NCBI RefSeq assembly: GCF_024756275.1
Contig: NZ_JANUGQ010000005.1
Coordinates: 223,810 to 287,809 of the forward strand
Direction of reading: 5' to 3'
Source of the DNA: Streptomyces pyxinae
Lineage (GTDB): Bacteria > Actinomycetota > Actinomycetes > Streptomycetales > Streptomycetaceae
Length of the DNA stretch: 64,000 nucleotides
In this document: positions 54,403 through 64,000 of the stretch, piece by piece
Numbering within the stretch: the first letter of the stretch is position 1
Layout of the letters: each line of letters begins with the position of its first letter
The notes under the pieces: model-generated
Databases searched by the model: none
Seen by the model: the letters and a program-made list of their open reading frames with translations, nothing else
Told to the model about the DNA's origin: nothing
Position numbers and translations under genes: made by a program

Positions 54403-55047
54403 ATGACCAGGGTCCGCGTGCACAACTTCAATATCTCCCTCGACGGATACGGCGCGGGAGAAACGATCACGCTCGACGCACCCATCGGGGGCGCCGAGAG
54501 GCTGTTCGCGCGCTTCGACGGACGGGTCATCCACGGCGTGGACGCCGTGGATGACCCGATCACCCTCGATCGCGCGCTCACGAGCATCTGGGGCCAGGGC
54601 ATCGGGGCCGAGATCATGGGCCGGGGCAAGTTCGGTCCGCAGACCGGCGACTGGGCCGACGACGACTGGCGGGGCTGGTGGGGTGACGCGCCCCCCTTCC
54701 GTACGCCCGTGGTGGTGCTCACCCACCACCCACGTGACCCGATCTCCTTCGGCAACGGGACGAGCTTCCACTTTCTCGACGCCACACCCGAGGACGCCCT
54801 CGCATACGCCCGGGGCCTCACCGATGGCGGGGACATTCGGATCGGCGGCGGCCCCTCCACCGTCCGCCAGTTTCTGGCAGCCGGCCTCATCGACTTCATG
54901 CACCTGGTCACCGTGCCCATCACCCTCGGCACCGGGGTCTCGATGTGGGAGGGGCTCACCGATGTCCAAGAGGGCTTCAGTATCGAGTCGGTGACCTCGG
55001 CCAGCGGCCTCACACACCACCTCTGGAATCGAACCGGCGCCGACTGA
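54403..55047 (+). CDS. Dihydrofolate-reductase/RibD-family reductase
   Basis: The 214-residue protein matches the RibD C-terminal/DHFR-like group: VHNFNISLDGYGAGE, EIMGRGKFGPQTGDW, PVVVLTHHPRDPI, DIRIGGGPSTVRQFLAAG and a closing MHLVTVPITLGTG. Members bind NADPH, but most of this stand-alone type have no known substrate. The ATG has GGAGGTGG seven bases upstream. It stands alone, ended by a hairpin shared with the snapalysin gene. Confidence 0.9.
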   Translation: MTRVRVHNFNISLDGYGAGETITLDAPIGGAERLFARFDGRVIHGVDAVDDPITLDRALTSIWGQGIGAEIMGRGKFGPQTGDWADDDWRGWWGDAPPFRTPVVVLTHHPRDPISFGNGTSFHFLDATPEDALAYARGLTDGGDIRIGGGPSTVRQFLAAGLIDFMHLVTVPITLGTGVSMWEGLTDVQEGFSIESVTSASGLTHHLWNRTGAD

Positions 55048-55147
55048 GGCGGCCGTTTCCGAGGCGTGGGCAAGAGGGGCGGCGGACCGGCCCCGGTACT
55101 CCGGCCGTACGGCCGGAGGGGGCCGCCGGCATGTGTCCGGACACGCC

Positions 55148-55180
55148 GGAACGCGCCCGGTGAGCGGCCGGGCGCGTTCC
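55148..55180. terminator. 13-bp hairpin between convergent genes
   Basis: GGAACGCGCCCGG and its exact complement enclose a seven-base loop between the reductase stop and the snapalysin stop. It can serve both directions. Confidence 0.82.
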
Positions 55181-55207
55181 TGGGACGGGCGGGGTGTCGG
55201 CCGGGTG

Positions 55208-55891
55208 TCAGGAGGCGGCGCGGGCCGCCGCCGGGGCGAAACCGTTCCGCCACAGCTGGTCGACCCTGGCCCGCTCCCGGGAGTCGGGCTGGGCGTTGGT
55301 GCACGAAGTGCCCGGCCCGTGGCCGGACATCAGCTCACTGCACGGCCCCGTGTAGTGGTCCGGCAGCCCGAGGACATGGCCGGTCTCATGGGCGACCACC
55401 CGGGTCGCGTCGTACTCCTGGGTCTGCTTGAGGTCGAGGAAGATGTAACCGCGGCCGTGGCCGTCGGTGCTGGCGTACGAACCGCGCGAATCGTTGCCCT
55501 GGCGGTAGGTGAAGTCCGACGTGCGGCCCTCCTGGAGCTTCACATTGCTCACCGAGCTGTTCCAGATCTGCGTGGAACGAGCGATCTGCGAGCGGAAGTT
55601 GGGCGCGCTCGTCAGCGAGTAGGTGACGGTGACGGCGGCGGCGCCCGGGTTGGCGGCGCGCTTCGCGGCGACCGACCTCATCACCGCGTCGAAGAACGCC
55701 TTGCTGTCCTTGGCCTCTTGCGGCGAACCGGCGTACCCGCTGTACCCGCTGGACCCGGCGTACCCGGTGTGACCGGCGTGCGCGGCCCGGGCGGTGACGG
55801 GACCGGTGGTCGCGGTCGCGGTGGCGGTGGGGACGGCCACCAGAGCGGCCGCGGCGAGAGCTGCGGCCAGGGCGGACTTGGGGTGTTTCAT
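55208..55891 (-). CDS. Snapalysin-type small neutral metalloprotease (M7)
   Basis: The 227-residue precursor starts at an ATG six bases after AAGGAGAT. It has a signal peptide (residues 1-25), a short propeptide with [14 protein letters not shown] repeats, and a mature domain with the extended zinc motif [13 protein letters not shown] (168-180), the HExxHxxGxxD pattern of secreted small neutral proteases, plus two C-terminal cysteines. It digests extracellular protein. The LysR-type activator often found beside such genes is not present here. Confidence 0.93.
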   Translation of the reverse strand: MKHPKSALAAALAAAALVAVPTATATATTGPVTARAAHAGHTGYAGSSGYSGYAGSPQEAKDSKAFFDAVMRSVAAKRAANPGAAAVTVTYSLTSAPNFRSQIARSTQIWNSSVSNVKLQEGRTSDFTYRQGNDSRGSYASTDGHGRGYIFLDLKQTQEYDATRVVAHETGHVLGLPDHYTGPCSELMSGHGPGTSCTNAQPDSRERARVDQLWRNGFAPAAARAAS

Positions 55892-56035
55892 GGGGGGATC
55901 TCCTTCATCCGGAACGGCTGGGGAAGGCCGTTCGGTTGGAGAGTGTTGAGGGCTCGCCGCGGCCATGGATAATCCCAAGGACCGATAGGACGAGAGCATC
56001 CCCCCTCGGCAGGGCGCGCCGCGGCCCCTCGGCGG

Positions 56036-56938
56036 TCACCCGGCGGAGCGCCCGGGCCCGCCGCCCTCCCCGGCCGGGGCCGGACGGCCGCCGCCGAACG
56101 CCGCCTCCACGAAACACTGCTGGTACGCCGCTTCCGCACCCTGGCGCAGCGCGCGGTCCAGCGCCTCCGGGGACGGCGGGGCCGCCCGGGACCAGCCGTC
56201 CCGCAGCAGCGAGACGACGAACCCGGCCAGGAAGGCGTCGCCGCAGCCCATGGTGTCGGCCACCGCTCGCGGACCGACCACCGGGCGGGCCGGGGCGGCG
56301 ACGGTGCTCAGCCCGTCGTACGCCACGGCCCCGGCGAGTCCCCGGGTGGCCAGCGCCAGGCCCGCGCCCCGGCGCACGGCCTCCGCCAGCAGCGCCCGGG
56401 TGGCGGGCTCGTCCAGCCGGGAGCAGGAGAGCAGCACCAGATCGGCGTGCGGGCAGATCCGGTCCAGGTACTCCGGGGTCCGGTACTCGTCCTCGTCGGA
56501 GAGGTCGAAGCTCACCAGCGGCCCCGCCCCGGCGAGCCGGGGCAACTGGCTCTCGGTGCGGGAGTAGACGCTGGAGTGGACGAGCGAGAAGGAGGCCGCG
56601 TACGCCAGCAGCCCGGCGTCCAGCTCCAGCGGTTCGCGTACGGTGACCCCGCCGCCGTTGTAGTCGAGGAAGACCCGGTCGCCGTCCCGCACCTCCAGGG
56701 TGGAGACCCCGCTCTCGCCGTGCCGCACCACGCTGCGTTCCAGGGCGACGCCCTGGGCCGCCACGGCCGAACGCAGAAAGGAGCCGAGGCCGTCGTCGCC
56801 GAACACCCCCAGATAGGCGGCGTCCGCGCCGAGGCGCCGGGCGTGGACGGCGACATTGACACAGTTGCCGCCGGGGTAGTCGGTGCCGCGGTCGAGGAAC
56901 CGGTCGACCACATTGTCACCGAAGCCGAGGACTCTCAT
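56036..56938 (-). CDS. PfkB-family sugar kinase, fructosamine-kinase-like
   Basis: The 300-residue kinase has the PfkB N-terminal GGNCVNVAVHARRLGADAAY, VSFDLSDEDEYR and the catalytic loop DTMGCGDAFLAGFVVSLL. It phosphorylates a sugar or sugar-amine with ATP. The gene follows a SIS-domain gene at 57093 and an ABC transporter, the set used for fructosamines (Amadori products): kinase like FrlD, deglycase like FrlB. An AGGAGA site lies nine bases before the ATG. The exact substrate (fructoselysine, glucoselysine or similar) is inferred. Confidence 0.85.
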   Translation of the reverse strand: MRVLGFGDNVVDRFLDRGTDYPGGNCVNVAVHARRLGADAAYLGVFGDDGLGSFLRSAVAAQGVALERSVVRHGESGVSTLEVRDGDRVFLDYNGGGVTVREPLELDAGLLAYAASFSLVHSSVYSRTESQLPRLAGAGPLVSFDLSDEDEYRTPEYLDRICPHADLVLLSCSRLDEPATRALLAEAVRRGAGLALATRGLAGAVAYDGLSTVAAPARPVVGPRAVADTMGCGDAFLAGFVVSLLRDGWSRAAPPSPEALDRALRQGAEAAYQQCFVEAAFGGGRPAPAGEGGGPGRSAG

Positions 56939-57035
56939 TTCGGGGAATCTCCTGGGAGCGCGCGTCCGTGCCGGTGCCGGTGGGAGCACCGGCGCGGACG
57001 GAGGGGGGGGTGGGGAGCCGATGGCCCCGCGTGCC

Positions 57036-57056
57036 CCCGGCCCTTCGGGGGCCGGG
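57036..57056 (-). terminator. GC hairpin between the SIS and kinase genes
   Basis: CCCGGCCC and GGGCCGGG pair around TTCGG in the 154-base gap between the two catabolic genes. It may reduce read-through into the kinase or protect mRNA rather than end the operon. Confidence 0.4.
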
Positions 57057-57092
57057 AACACACGAGGCGCCCGCACGGGGGCCGTGCCCGGG

Positions 57093-58094
57093 TCAGTAGT
57101 CCATGACGCGGTAGTAGCGGCGCAGGTCGAGGGAGTGGTCCCGCACGCGCTCCAGATGCTTGCTCACCCGGTCCATCACGGTGTCGAGCACCAGCGGCGA
57201 GAGCAGCCCCCGGAACTCGGGGCTGATACCGGTCAGCGGGTAGGCGCGGGTGTCGAAGACCGAGACGTCCTTGGAGATCCGCTTGGCGAACGCCTCGGCG
57301 CGGTCCGTGAGCGGCCGGGTCTCGTCCTCGCCCTGGAAGACGATGACACTGGTGCCCTCCTCCACCAGCTCCAGCGAACCGTGGAAGAACTCCGCGCTGT
57401 GCACCCGGGTGGTGCGCAGCCACTGCATCTCCTCCAGGATGCACATGGAGTAGAGGTAGGTGAATCCCCACAGGTTCCCGCCGCCGATGAGGAAGTGGTA
57501 GTCGGTGTCCTTGTGCGCCTCCGCGAAGGCCGCCGCCACCGGCTCGGCCTGCTGGGCCACCTCCACCAGCACCCGGGGCAGCACGGCCAGTTCGTCCGCC
57601 AGCCGCTCATAGCCGGTGAACTCACCGCGCCGGGCCAGCCACCGGCCCAGGAACAGCAGCAACTGGACGTCGAACGGCCAGGCCTTGGGCGCCGAGATCA
57701 GCGCGGTGTCCACCCCTCGCGCCACCGGCGAGTCCGGGTGACCGGTGAAGCCGACGGTGTGGGCACCCCGGGACGCGCAGTACTCGATGGCGCGGAGGCT
57801 GTCCTCGGTGGTGCCGGAGACGGAGGTGAAGACGGCGGCGGTGTGCTCCCCGAGCAGGGCGTCGCCGGAGACGACCAGTTCGGCGGCGACGGCCGCCCGC
57901 ACGGGCAGCCGGGAGGTGCGGCGGGCCAGGTGTTCGTACGGCCACATCTGGGCGTACGTCCCACCGGCGCCGACGAGCAGGACGTTGTCGTACCCCTCGT
58001 CCACCAGGCGGTCGACCAGCTCCTCGATCCCGGGGCGCAGGGCGATCAGGCTTTCCGTCTGGGTGACGAACTCGGTTTCATCGAACGAGAGCAC
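57093..58094 (-). CDS. SIS-domain deglycase, FrlB-like
   Basis: The 333-residue protein has two sugar-isomerase (SIS) halves: VLLVGAGGTYAQMWPYEHLA and TSVSGTTEDSLRAI in the first, DYHFLIGGGNLWGFTYLYSM and RVHSAEFFHGSLELVEEGT in the second. This matches fructoselysine 6-phosphate deglycases, which split a phosphorylated Amadori compound to glucose 6-phosphate and the amine. The start is GTG at 58094 with GAAGGAAGA upstream. It lies between the kinase and transporter genes. An 8-bp repeat fills the leader. Confidence 0.82.
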   Translation of the reverse strand: MLSFDETEFVTQTESLIALRPGIEELVDRLVDEGYDNVLLVGAGGTYAQMWPYEHLARRTSRLPVRAAVAAELVVSGDALLGEHTAAVFTSVSGTTEDSLRAIEYCASRGAHTVGFTGHPDSPVARGVDTALISAPKAWPFDVQLLLFLGRWLARRGEFTGYERLADELAVLPRVLVEVAQQAEPVAAAFAEAHKDTDYHFLIGGGNLWGFTYLYSMCILEEMQWLRTTRVHSAEFFHGSLELVEEGTSVIVFQGEDETRPLTDRAEAFAKRISKDVSVFDTRAYPLTGISPEFRGLLSPLVLDTVMDRVSKHLERVRDHSLDLRRYYRVMDY

Positions 58095-58110
58095 AGTGAT
58101 GTCTTCCTTC

Positions 58111-58180
58111 AGCGGTTCAGCGGTTCAGCGGTTCAGCGGTCGGTGGTTCGGTGGTTCGGCGGTTCGGCGGTCGGTGGTTG
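58111..58180 (-). repeat. 8-bp tandem repeat in the leader of the SIS gene
   Basis: CGGTTCAG repeats three times exactly (58113-58136) and then grades into GGTTCGGT/GGTTCGGC units. It ends eleven bases or so before the ribosome site of the SIS gene on the minus strand. Confidence 0.85.
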
Positions 58181-58249
58181 AGGTGTTCAGGCGTCCGGGA
58201 TTCCGGGAACGCACGAAGTCATGGATCCGGCGGTGAGCGGCGCGGGGGT

Positions 58250-59092
58250 TCACACGGCACGGTGCCGGGCCAGCAGCACATTGGCGCCGGCGATGAGCAG
58301 GCCGCCCAGGAAGATGAGCGTGCCCATCACATTGACCTGAGGGGGCACTCCGGTACGGCTGGCGCTGTAGACCCAGAGCGGAAAGGTGACGGTGCGACCC
58401 GCGTTGAAGCTGGTGATCACGTAGTCGTCCACCGAGAGCGCGAAGCAGAGCAGGGCGCCCGAGGCCACACCGGGCAACAGCATCGGCAGGGTGACCAGCC
58501 GGAACGCCGTCCACGGCCCGGCGCCCAGATCCCGGGCCGCCTCCTCCAGTGTGGGGTCGTACCCCGCCATCCGGGCCCGTACGGTGATGGCGACGTACGG
58601 GACGCAGAAGGCCACATGGGCGACGACCACCGTGCCGTAACCACGCGGCACGCCGAGGACGATGAAGAGCGACAGCAGCGCCGCGCCCAGGGCGATCTCC
58701 GGCGCCGCGATGGCCGCGAAGAGCAGCAGGTCCACCGAGCCCCGGCCCCGGAACCGGTAGCGCCCCAGGGCGAGACCGATCGGGGTGCCCAGCAGGGTGG
58801 CCGCCACCGCCACCACCAGCGCGATGGTGAGGCTGTTGACCAGCGCGTCGGTGAGATTGGGGATGGCGAAGAGATGCTCGTACCAGGTCAGGGTGAAGCC
58901 CTGCCAGGTAAAGTTCACCTTGCCCTTGATGTCGTTGAAGCCGAACAGGATCATCACCGCGATCGGCAGCAGCAGCCAGGCCATCACCAGCCAGGTGTAG
59001 AGCCGCAGTCCGGGCCGGCGGCGCGCTTTCCGGCGCCGCTGCCCGGCGACCGGGACCGGCGGGGCGGTCGCCGGGGTGGCGGGGGTGGTCAT
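58250..59092 (-). CDS. ABC transporter permease, PotC-like
   Basis: The 280-residue membrane protein has about six segments and the ABC coupling loop EEAARDLGAGPWTAFRLVTL. It is the second permease of a polyamine/opine-type importer. Its start overlaps the stop of the other permease (ATGA), so they are made together. With the nearby deglycase and kinase the carried substrate is probably an amino-sugar conjugate rather than a polyamine. Confidence 0.92.
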   Translation of the reverse strand: MTTPATPATAPPVPVAGQRRRKARRRPGLRLYTWLVMAWLLLPIAVMILFGFNDIKGKVNFTWQGFTLTWYEHLFAIPNLTDALVNSLTIALVVAVAATLLGTPIGLALGRYRFRGRGSVDLLLFAAIAAPEIALGAALLSLFIVLGVPRGYGTVVVAHVAFCVPYVAITVRARMAGYDPTLEEAARDLGAGPWTAFRLVTLPMLLPGVASGALLCFALSVDDYVITSFNAGRTVTFPLWVYSASRTGVPPQVNVMGTLIFLGGLLIAGANVLLARHRAV

Positions 59093-60051
59093 CGCGCGGT
59101 CACCTCCAGCACGTCCTCGGTGCCGAGCGCCCGGGCGTAGACGAAGACGGCGATCAGCAGGGTGCCCATGAGCGCGAACGACAGCGCGGCGGCACCCGGG
59201 TAGTCGAGATTGGTGAAGTACTCGGTCTGGATGATGTTGCCGATCATGGTGGTGGAGGGGCCGCCCAGGATGCCCGCGTTCACATAGTCGGCGGAGGCGG
59301 GAACGAAGGTGAGCAGCACCCCGGCGAAGACCCCGGGCAGCGACAGTGGCAGCACCACCCGTACGAACGCCGCGAGCCGGCCGGCGTACAGATCGGTGGC
59401 CGCCTCGATCAGCTTGGGGTCCACCCGTTCCAGGGCCACGTACACGGGCAGCACCATGAACGGCAGGAAGTTGTACGTGAGTCCGCCGATCACCGCGTAC
59501 GCCGTGGCCAGCACATGGAAGTCGTCCGGCAGCAGGCCCAGGTGCTTCAGCGGCCCCAGCACCACGCCGTTGTCGGCGAGGACCACGTTCCAGGACTGGG
59601 TGCGGATGACGAAGGAGACGAAGAACGGCAGCAGAAGCAGAAAGAGGAACACCGACTTGTGCCGCCCGGCGCGGAACGCGATCCAGTAGGCTACCGGATA
59701 GCCGATCAGCAGGCAGCAGACGGTGGCGGCGGCGCCGTACAGCAGCGACCTGAGCAGCTGCACATGGTAGGTCCCGACCGCGTCCGCGTAGGTACGGAAG
59801 TGGAAGGTCTGCCGGAAGCCGTCGATGAAGTCACCGGTCTGGAGCGAGAGCGACAGCATCACCAGCACCGGGGTGATGAAGAAGGCGGCCAGCCACAACC
59901 ACCCCGGCAGCACCATCAGATACGGCGCGAGTGCGGCCACCGGACGGCGCCGCCGCCCCGGCGCGCCCGCCCCCTTCGCTTCCTTCACCCCCCTCACTCC
60001 CCGCGGCCCCTCTGATCCCTGCGGTCCCTCCGGCCGGTCCGGGTCCTTCAC
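59089..60051 (-). CDS. ABC transporter permease, PotB-like
   Basis: The 320-residue permease follows a Pro/Arg/Gly-rich start and has six membrane segments with the coupling loop EAATDLYAGRLAAFVRVVLP. The GTG at 60051, fourteen bases after the upstream stop, is preferred; an ATG at 60102 would overlap the binding-protein gene by 37 bases. It pairs with the downstream permease to form the channel. Confidence 0.9.
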   Translation of the reverse strand: MKDPDRPEGPQGSEGPRGVRGVKEAKGAGAPGRRRRPVAALAPYLMVLPGWLWLAAFFITPVLVMLSLSLQTGDFIDGFRQTFHFRTYADAVGTYHVQLLRSLLYGAAATVCCLLIGYPVAYWIAFRAGRHKSVFLFLLLLPFFVSFVIRTQSWNVVLADNGVVLGPLKHLGLLPDDFHVLATAYAVIGGLTYNFLPFMVLPVYVALERVDPKLIEAATDLYAGRLAAFVRVVLPLSLPGVFAGVLLTFVPASADYVNAGILGGPSTTMIGNIIQTEYFTNLDYPGAAALSFALMGTLLIAVFVYARALGTEDVLEVTAR

Positions 60052-60065
60052 GGGAGACAGCCGCC

Positions 60066-61376
60066 TCACGCCTGGTAGATCGGTTCGAACAGTGCGTTCC
60101 ACTGCTTCTCCTCCGCTTGGTCGAGCACCCGCAGGCGGCGCAGCTTGGATTCGTCGGCCTCGCTCGGGAAGACCAGCGGGCTGGTGCTCAGCGACCTCAG
60201 CACCGCCCGCCGCTCCCCGGTGGCGGCGGCCGCGTCCCGGGCGATGACGTCCCGGGCGGCGGGGACGGGGCAGATGAACTGCACCGTCTCGGTGATCTTC
60301 GCGGCGACCTCGGGCCGGTAGGCGTAGTCCATATAGGCGAGGGCGTCCACGGGGTGGGCGGCGGTGGCCGGGATGCAGAGATTGTCGGTCCAGAGCAGTC
60401 CGCCCTCCTCCGGGATGACGAACTCCAGTTTCGAACCGCTCTGGTTGGCCTGGAACACATCGCCGGAGTAGACCAGCGAGGCCCAGAGGTCACCGCGCTG
60501 GAGCGCGGACTGATAGGTGGCGGTGGAGTACGAGCGGACCATGCCCGCGTCGCGCTGTTTGCGCAGCCAGCCGGCGGCCCGCCGCCAGTCGTCGGGCGTG
60601 GAGGTCTCCGGATCGGCGCCCACGGCCAGCAGGGCGACATTGCCCATCTGTACCGCGTCGTTCCACATCCCGACCTTGCCGCGCAGCCCGGGGTCGAGCA
60701 GGTCCTGCCAACTGGTGATCTTCCGCCCGACCTTGGCCGGGTCGTAGCCGATCCCGGTCATCCCGGACTGCCACGGCACGGTGTGGACATTGCCCCGGTC
60801 GAAGGAACTGTTCTTGAAGGCGGCCCCGCCGTACCGGGCGAAGTTCGGCAGCCGGGAGTGGTCCAGCGGCGCGAGACAGCCCAGCTCGATGTACTTGGTG
60901 AGATAGCTGTCGCTGCCGACGACCATCAGGTCGTAGCCGATGCCCTGGCCGGAGGCGAACTCCGGCTGGGTCTTGCCGAACCAGGAGGCGTCGTCGTCGA
61001 TCAGCTCGTTGTAGGTGATCCGGATGCCGGTGGACCGGGTGAACGCCTCCAGGGTGGGATGGCGGCTCTGGTCGGCGGGATCGGCGTCGATGTACTGGGT
61101 GTAGTTGGCGAAGTCGAGCTTCCCGGTCTTCCGCTTGCCGTCCCAGAAGTCCCGTACGGCGGCGGCGACTTCAGCAGCTCCGGTGGGGACGTGCTTGCGG
61201 GCCCCGGGGACGGAACAGGCGGCGAGCGGGGCCAGCGCGGCGGCACCGACCGCGGCGCGCAACAGCCCGCGCCGGGAAGGGCGGCCGGGGGTCGGCCCGC
61301 GCCACCGGGGAGTGTCGGGGAGGACCGGGCCGCGCGGCGGGGGAGTGCCGGCACCGGGGGAGAGAGGCAGGGGCAT
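60066..61376 (-). CDS. ABC transporter substrate-binding lipoprotein (Tat), PotD-like
   Basis: The 436-residue protein has a twin-arginine lipoprotein signal RRGLLRAAVGAAALAPLAAC (Cys54), then the spermidine/putrescine-type binding fold with FDRGNVHTVPWQSGMTGIGY, DLLDPGLRGKVGMWNDAVQM and TDNLCIPATAAHPVDALAYM. The start at 61376 has only a weak site; a longer low-complexity frame upstream was rejected. It captures the substrate outside the membrane for the two permeases. Confidence 0.9.
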   Translation of the reverse strand: MPLPLSPGAGTPPPRGPVLPDTPRWRGPTPGRPSRRGLLRAAVGAAALAPLAACSVPGARKHVPTGAAEVAAAVRDFWDGKRKTGKLDFANYTQYIDADPADQSRHPTLEAFTRSTGIRITYNELIDDDASWFGKTQPEFASGQGIGYDLMVVGSDSYLTKYIELGCLAPLDHSRLPNFARYGGAAFKNSSFDRGNVHTVPWQSGMTGIGYDPAKVGRKITSWQDLLDPGLRGKVGMWNDAVQMGNVALLAVGADPETSTPDDWRRAAGWLRKQRDAGMVRSYSTATYQSALQRGDLWASLVYSGDVFQANQSGSKLEFVIPEEGGLLWTDNLCIPATAAHPVDALAYMDYAYRPEVAAKITETVQFICPVPAARDVIARDAAAATGERRAVLRSLSTSPLVFPSEADESKLRRLRVLDQAEEKQWNALFEPIYQA

Positions 61377-61392
61377 GGCGGTCGACCTGTCG

Positions 61393-62604
61393 TCAGCGCG
61401 GGATGAGGGCGGCGTCGGAGTCCGGGCCGGGTGCGGGGAGCGGGGCGGCCGAGGGGGCCGGGGCCAGCGGGTAGGAGTGGGCGGTGGCCCAGGAGAGCCA
61501 CACCGTGTCGCCCCGCCCTGGTGTGACGGTCGCGGTGCCGTCATTGGGCTGGAACACGGTCATCTCCGCACCGGCCGCGGTACGCACCGTGTAGCTGCTG
61601 GAGGTGCCGAGGTAGACCACCTCCTCGACGGTGCCCCGCACCCGGCTGGCGTGCCCGGTCGGTGGTGTGGCCGTCAGGGTGATCTTCTCCGGCCGTACGG
61701 TGAGTTCGACCGGCGAGCCGGCCGTGGCGCCGTCCGGCAGCGGGAGGGTCACCCGCTGGCCGTCGCCGAGATCCAGGGTCCCGGTGTCCGGCCCGGCGGT
61801 GGCCAGCCGCCCGGAGAGCACGTTGGACGTGCCGATGAACCCGGCGACGAAGGCGGTGGCGGGCCGCTCGTACACCTCCCGGGGCGACCCGACCTGCTCC
61901 ACCAGACCACCGTTCAGCACCGCGATCCGGTCGGACATGGTGAGCGCCTCGGCCTGGTCGTGGGTGACGTAGACGAAGGTGATGCCCACCTCCCGCTGGA
62001 TGCGCTTGAGTTCGAGCTGCATGGACTGGCGCAGCTTGAGGTCGAGCGCGCCGAGCGGTTCGTCCAGCAGCAGCGCCCGGGGGCGGTTGACCAGGGCCCG
62101 GGCGAGGGCCACCCGCTGCTGCTGCCCGCCGGAGAGCTGCCGGGGCCGGCGGTCGGCCTTGTCCGCCAGCTCCACGGTGTGCAGCATCCGGTCGACCCGG
62201 TCGTGGACCTCGTCCTTCGGCACCCGCCGGCGGCGCAACCCGAACGCCACGTTGTCCGCGACGCTGAGGTGCGGGAAGAGCGCGTACGACTGGAAGACCA
62301 GATTGATGTCCCGCTTGTTGGGCGGTACGCCCACCACGTCCCGGCCGTGCAGCAGGATCTGCCCGCCGGTCGGCTCCTCGAAGCCGGCGATCATGCGCAG
62401 GGTGGTGGTCTTGCCACAGCCGGACGGGCCGAGCAGCGAGAAGAACTCCCCCTGCCCGATGGTCAGGTTCACCCCGCGCACGGCGGCCCCGTCCCGGGCG
62501 CCGCCGTAGTCCTTGACCACGTCGACCAGGGTGATGGCGGGGTCCCGGCCGGGCGCCGGACCGGGGGAGCGGGGCGGTGGCGCGGCGGGGGTGTCGGTTG
62601 CCAT
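61393..62604 (-). CDS. ABC transporter ATP-binding protein, PotA-like
   Basis: The 403-residue ATPase has Walker A GPSGCGKTT (59-67), the Q-loop VFQSYALFPHLSV, signature LSGGQQQRVALARAL, Walker B ALLLDEPLGALD and a TOBE domain at the C-terminus. A GGAGG lies eight bases before the ATG. It is the first gene of the operon, 273 bases from the divergent LacI gene, and energises the importer. Confidence 0.94.
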   Translation of the reverse strand: MATDTPAAPPPRSPGPAPGRDPAITLVDVVKDYGGARDGAAVRGVNLTIGQGEFFSLLGPSGCGKTTTLRMIAGFEEPTGGQILLHGRDVVGVPPNKRDINLVFQSYALFPHLSVADNVAFGLRRRRVPKDEVHDRVDRMLHTVELADKADRRPRQLSGGQQQRVALARALVNRPRALLLDEPLGALDLKLRQSMQLELKRIQREVGITFVYVTHDQAEALTMSDRIAVLNGGLVEQVGSPREVYERPATAFVAGFIGTSNVLSGRLATAGPDTGTLDLGDGQRVTLPLPDGATAGSPVELTVRPEKITLTATPPTGHASRVRGTVEEVVYLGTSSSYTVRTAAGAEMTVFQPNDGTATVTPGRGDTVWLSWATAHSYPLAPAPSAAPLPAPGPDSDAALIPR

Positions 62605-62764
62605 CCGTGGTACCTCCGGAGTGGATGCGGAGCCCCGGGCCCGCGCCGTACACACCCGGGCATGAGCCGGGCGTACGGAAGGAGACCGGGAGGGGAGCGG
62701 GCAGAACACAACAACTGCGGCAGCAGTGAGCGCGGCGGTGTCGGCGCGGCGTCATCGGTGGTGA

Positions 62765-62780
62765 TTGATAACGTTACCAA
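62765..62780. promoter_or_regulatory. LacI-type operator TTGATAACGTTACCAA
   Basis: This near-perfect palindrome centred on AACGTT matches the usual operator form of LacI regulators; the half-sites differ at one base. It lies between the transporter operon and the LacI gene and overlaps the likely promoter of the latter, so the regulator can control both and itself. Confidence 0.75.
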
Positions 62781-62793
62781 CGGGTCGTACTGT
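62765..62793 (+). promoter_or_regulatory. Promoter-like TTGATA-N17-TACTGT for the LacI gene
   Basis: The -35 TTGATA and -10 TACTGT are 17 bases apart and face the LacI gene. The operator covers the -35, suggesting autoregulation. A matching promoter for the divergent transporter was not clear. Confidence 0.55.
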
Positions 62794-62876
62794 ACCCACG
62801 CCGTTCCGCCAGCCGTCAATGGTTGAATGCCAGGAGTTTCCCTCCAGCCCACCGACCCGACCCGGAGCAGCCGCCC

Positions 62877-64000
<1,124 letters not shown>

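Overview
The window looks like chromosomal DNA of a Streptomyces or close relative. It is very GC-rich, starts are often GTG or TTG behind GGAGG-like sites, genes overlap through ATGA/GTGA junctions, secreted proteins carry Tat, Sec or lipobox signals, and a small set of genes carries the rare leucine codon TTA. No rRNA, tRNA, CRISPR array, insertion sequence or phage gene was recognised. The last 64 bases are an unbroken run of C that looks artificial, and the genes at both window ends are incomplete.

Layout. (1) 1-3938, minus strand: a secreted HAD-type phosphatase (cut by the window start), a DM13 protein, a 55-residue membrane protein, an AarF/UbiB-like kinase and a small basic coiled-coil protein. 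(2) 4940-18392: a terpenoid gene cluster with polyprenyl diphosphate synthase, extra copies of dxs and ispG for precursor supply, a class I terpene cyclase, two cytochromes P450 with a Pro/Thr-rich membrane protein between them, an unknown 139-residue protein, an FAD monooxygenase, an I36-type inhibitor and an IclR-type regulator. In-frame TTA codons fall only in this stretch (six codons in five genes), so the pathway is probably bldA-dependent. (3) 18468-41454: a large accessory cluster of unknown product. Its core is a tightly coupled plus-strand run: acyl-CoA dehydrogenase-like protein, START-like protein, myo-inositol-1-phosphate synthase homologue, archaeal-type S-adenosylmethionine synthetase, a divergent nucleoside-diphosphate-kinase-like protein, SDR, PHP phosphoesterase and an HprK-like P-loop protein. 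Around it lie a methyltransferase, a class III aminotransferase, two nucleotidyltransferase-like proteins, a HAD hydrolase, two small-molecule kinase-like proteins, another SDR, a second HprK-like protein, a Nudix hydrolase, an asparagine-synthetase-like amidotransferase and a histidine phosphatase. The gene content suggests a cyclitol or carbocyclic, adenosyl- or nucleotide-linked metabolite. This is the best candidate here for an undescribed system. (4) 41674-43550: an OlsB/OlsA-like acyltransferase pair, probably for an aminolipid. (5) 43576-53233, minus strand: a single giant one-module PKS (ligase-ACP-KS-AT-DH-KR-ACP-TE) with an SDR upstream. (6) 53390-55891: a DUF4232-like lipoprotein, a DHFR-family reductase and a snapalysin-type protease. 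(7) 56036-64000: a fructosamine-type uptake and breakdown operon (PotABCD-like ABC transporter, SIS deglycase, PfkB kinase) with a divergent LacI regulator and a visible operator.

A feature running through the whole window is low-complexity DNA. At least seven otherwise ordinary enzymes or proteins carry in-frame minisatellite-like insertions or tails, and several start codons are preceded by short tandem repeats. The same process seems to be expanding repeats in coding and intergenic DNA across this region.
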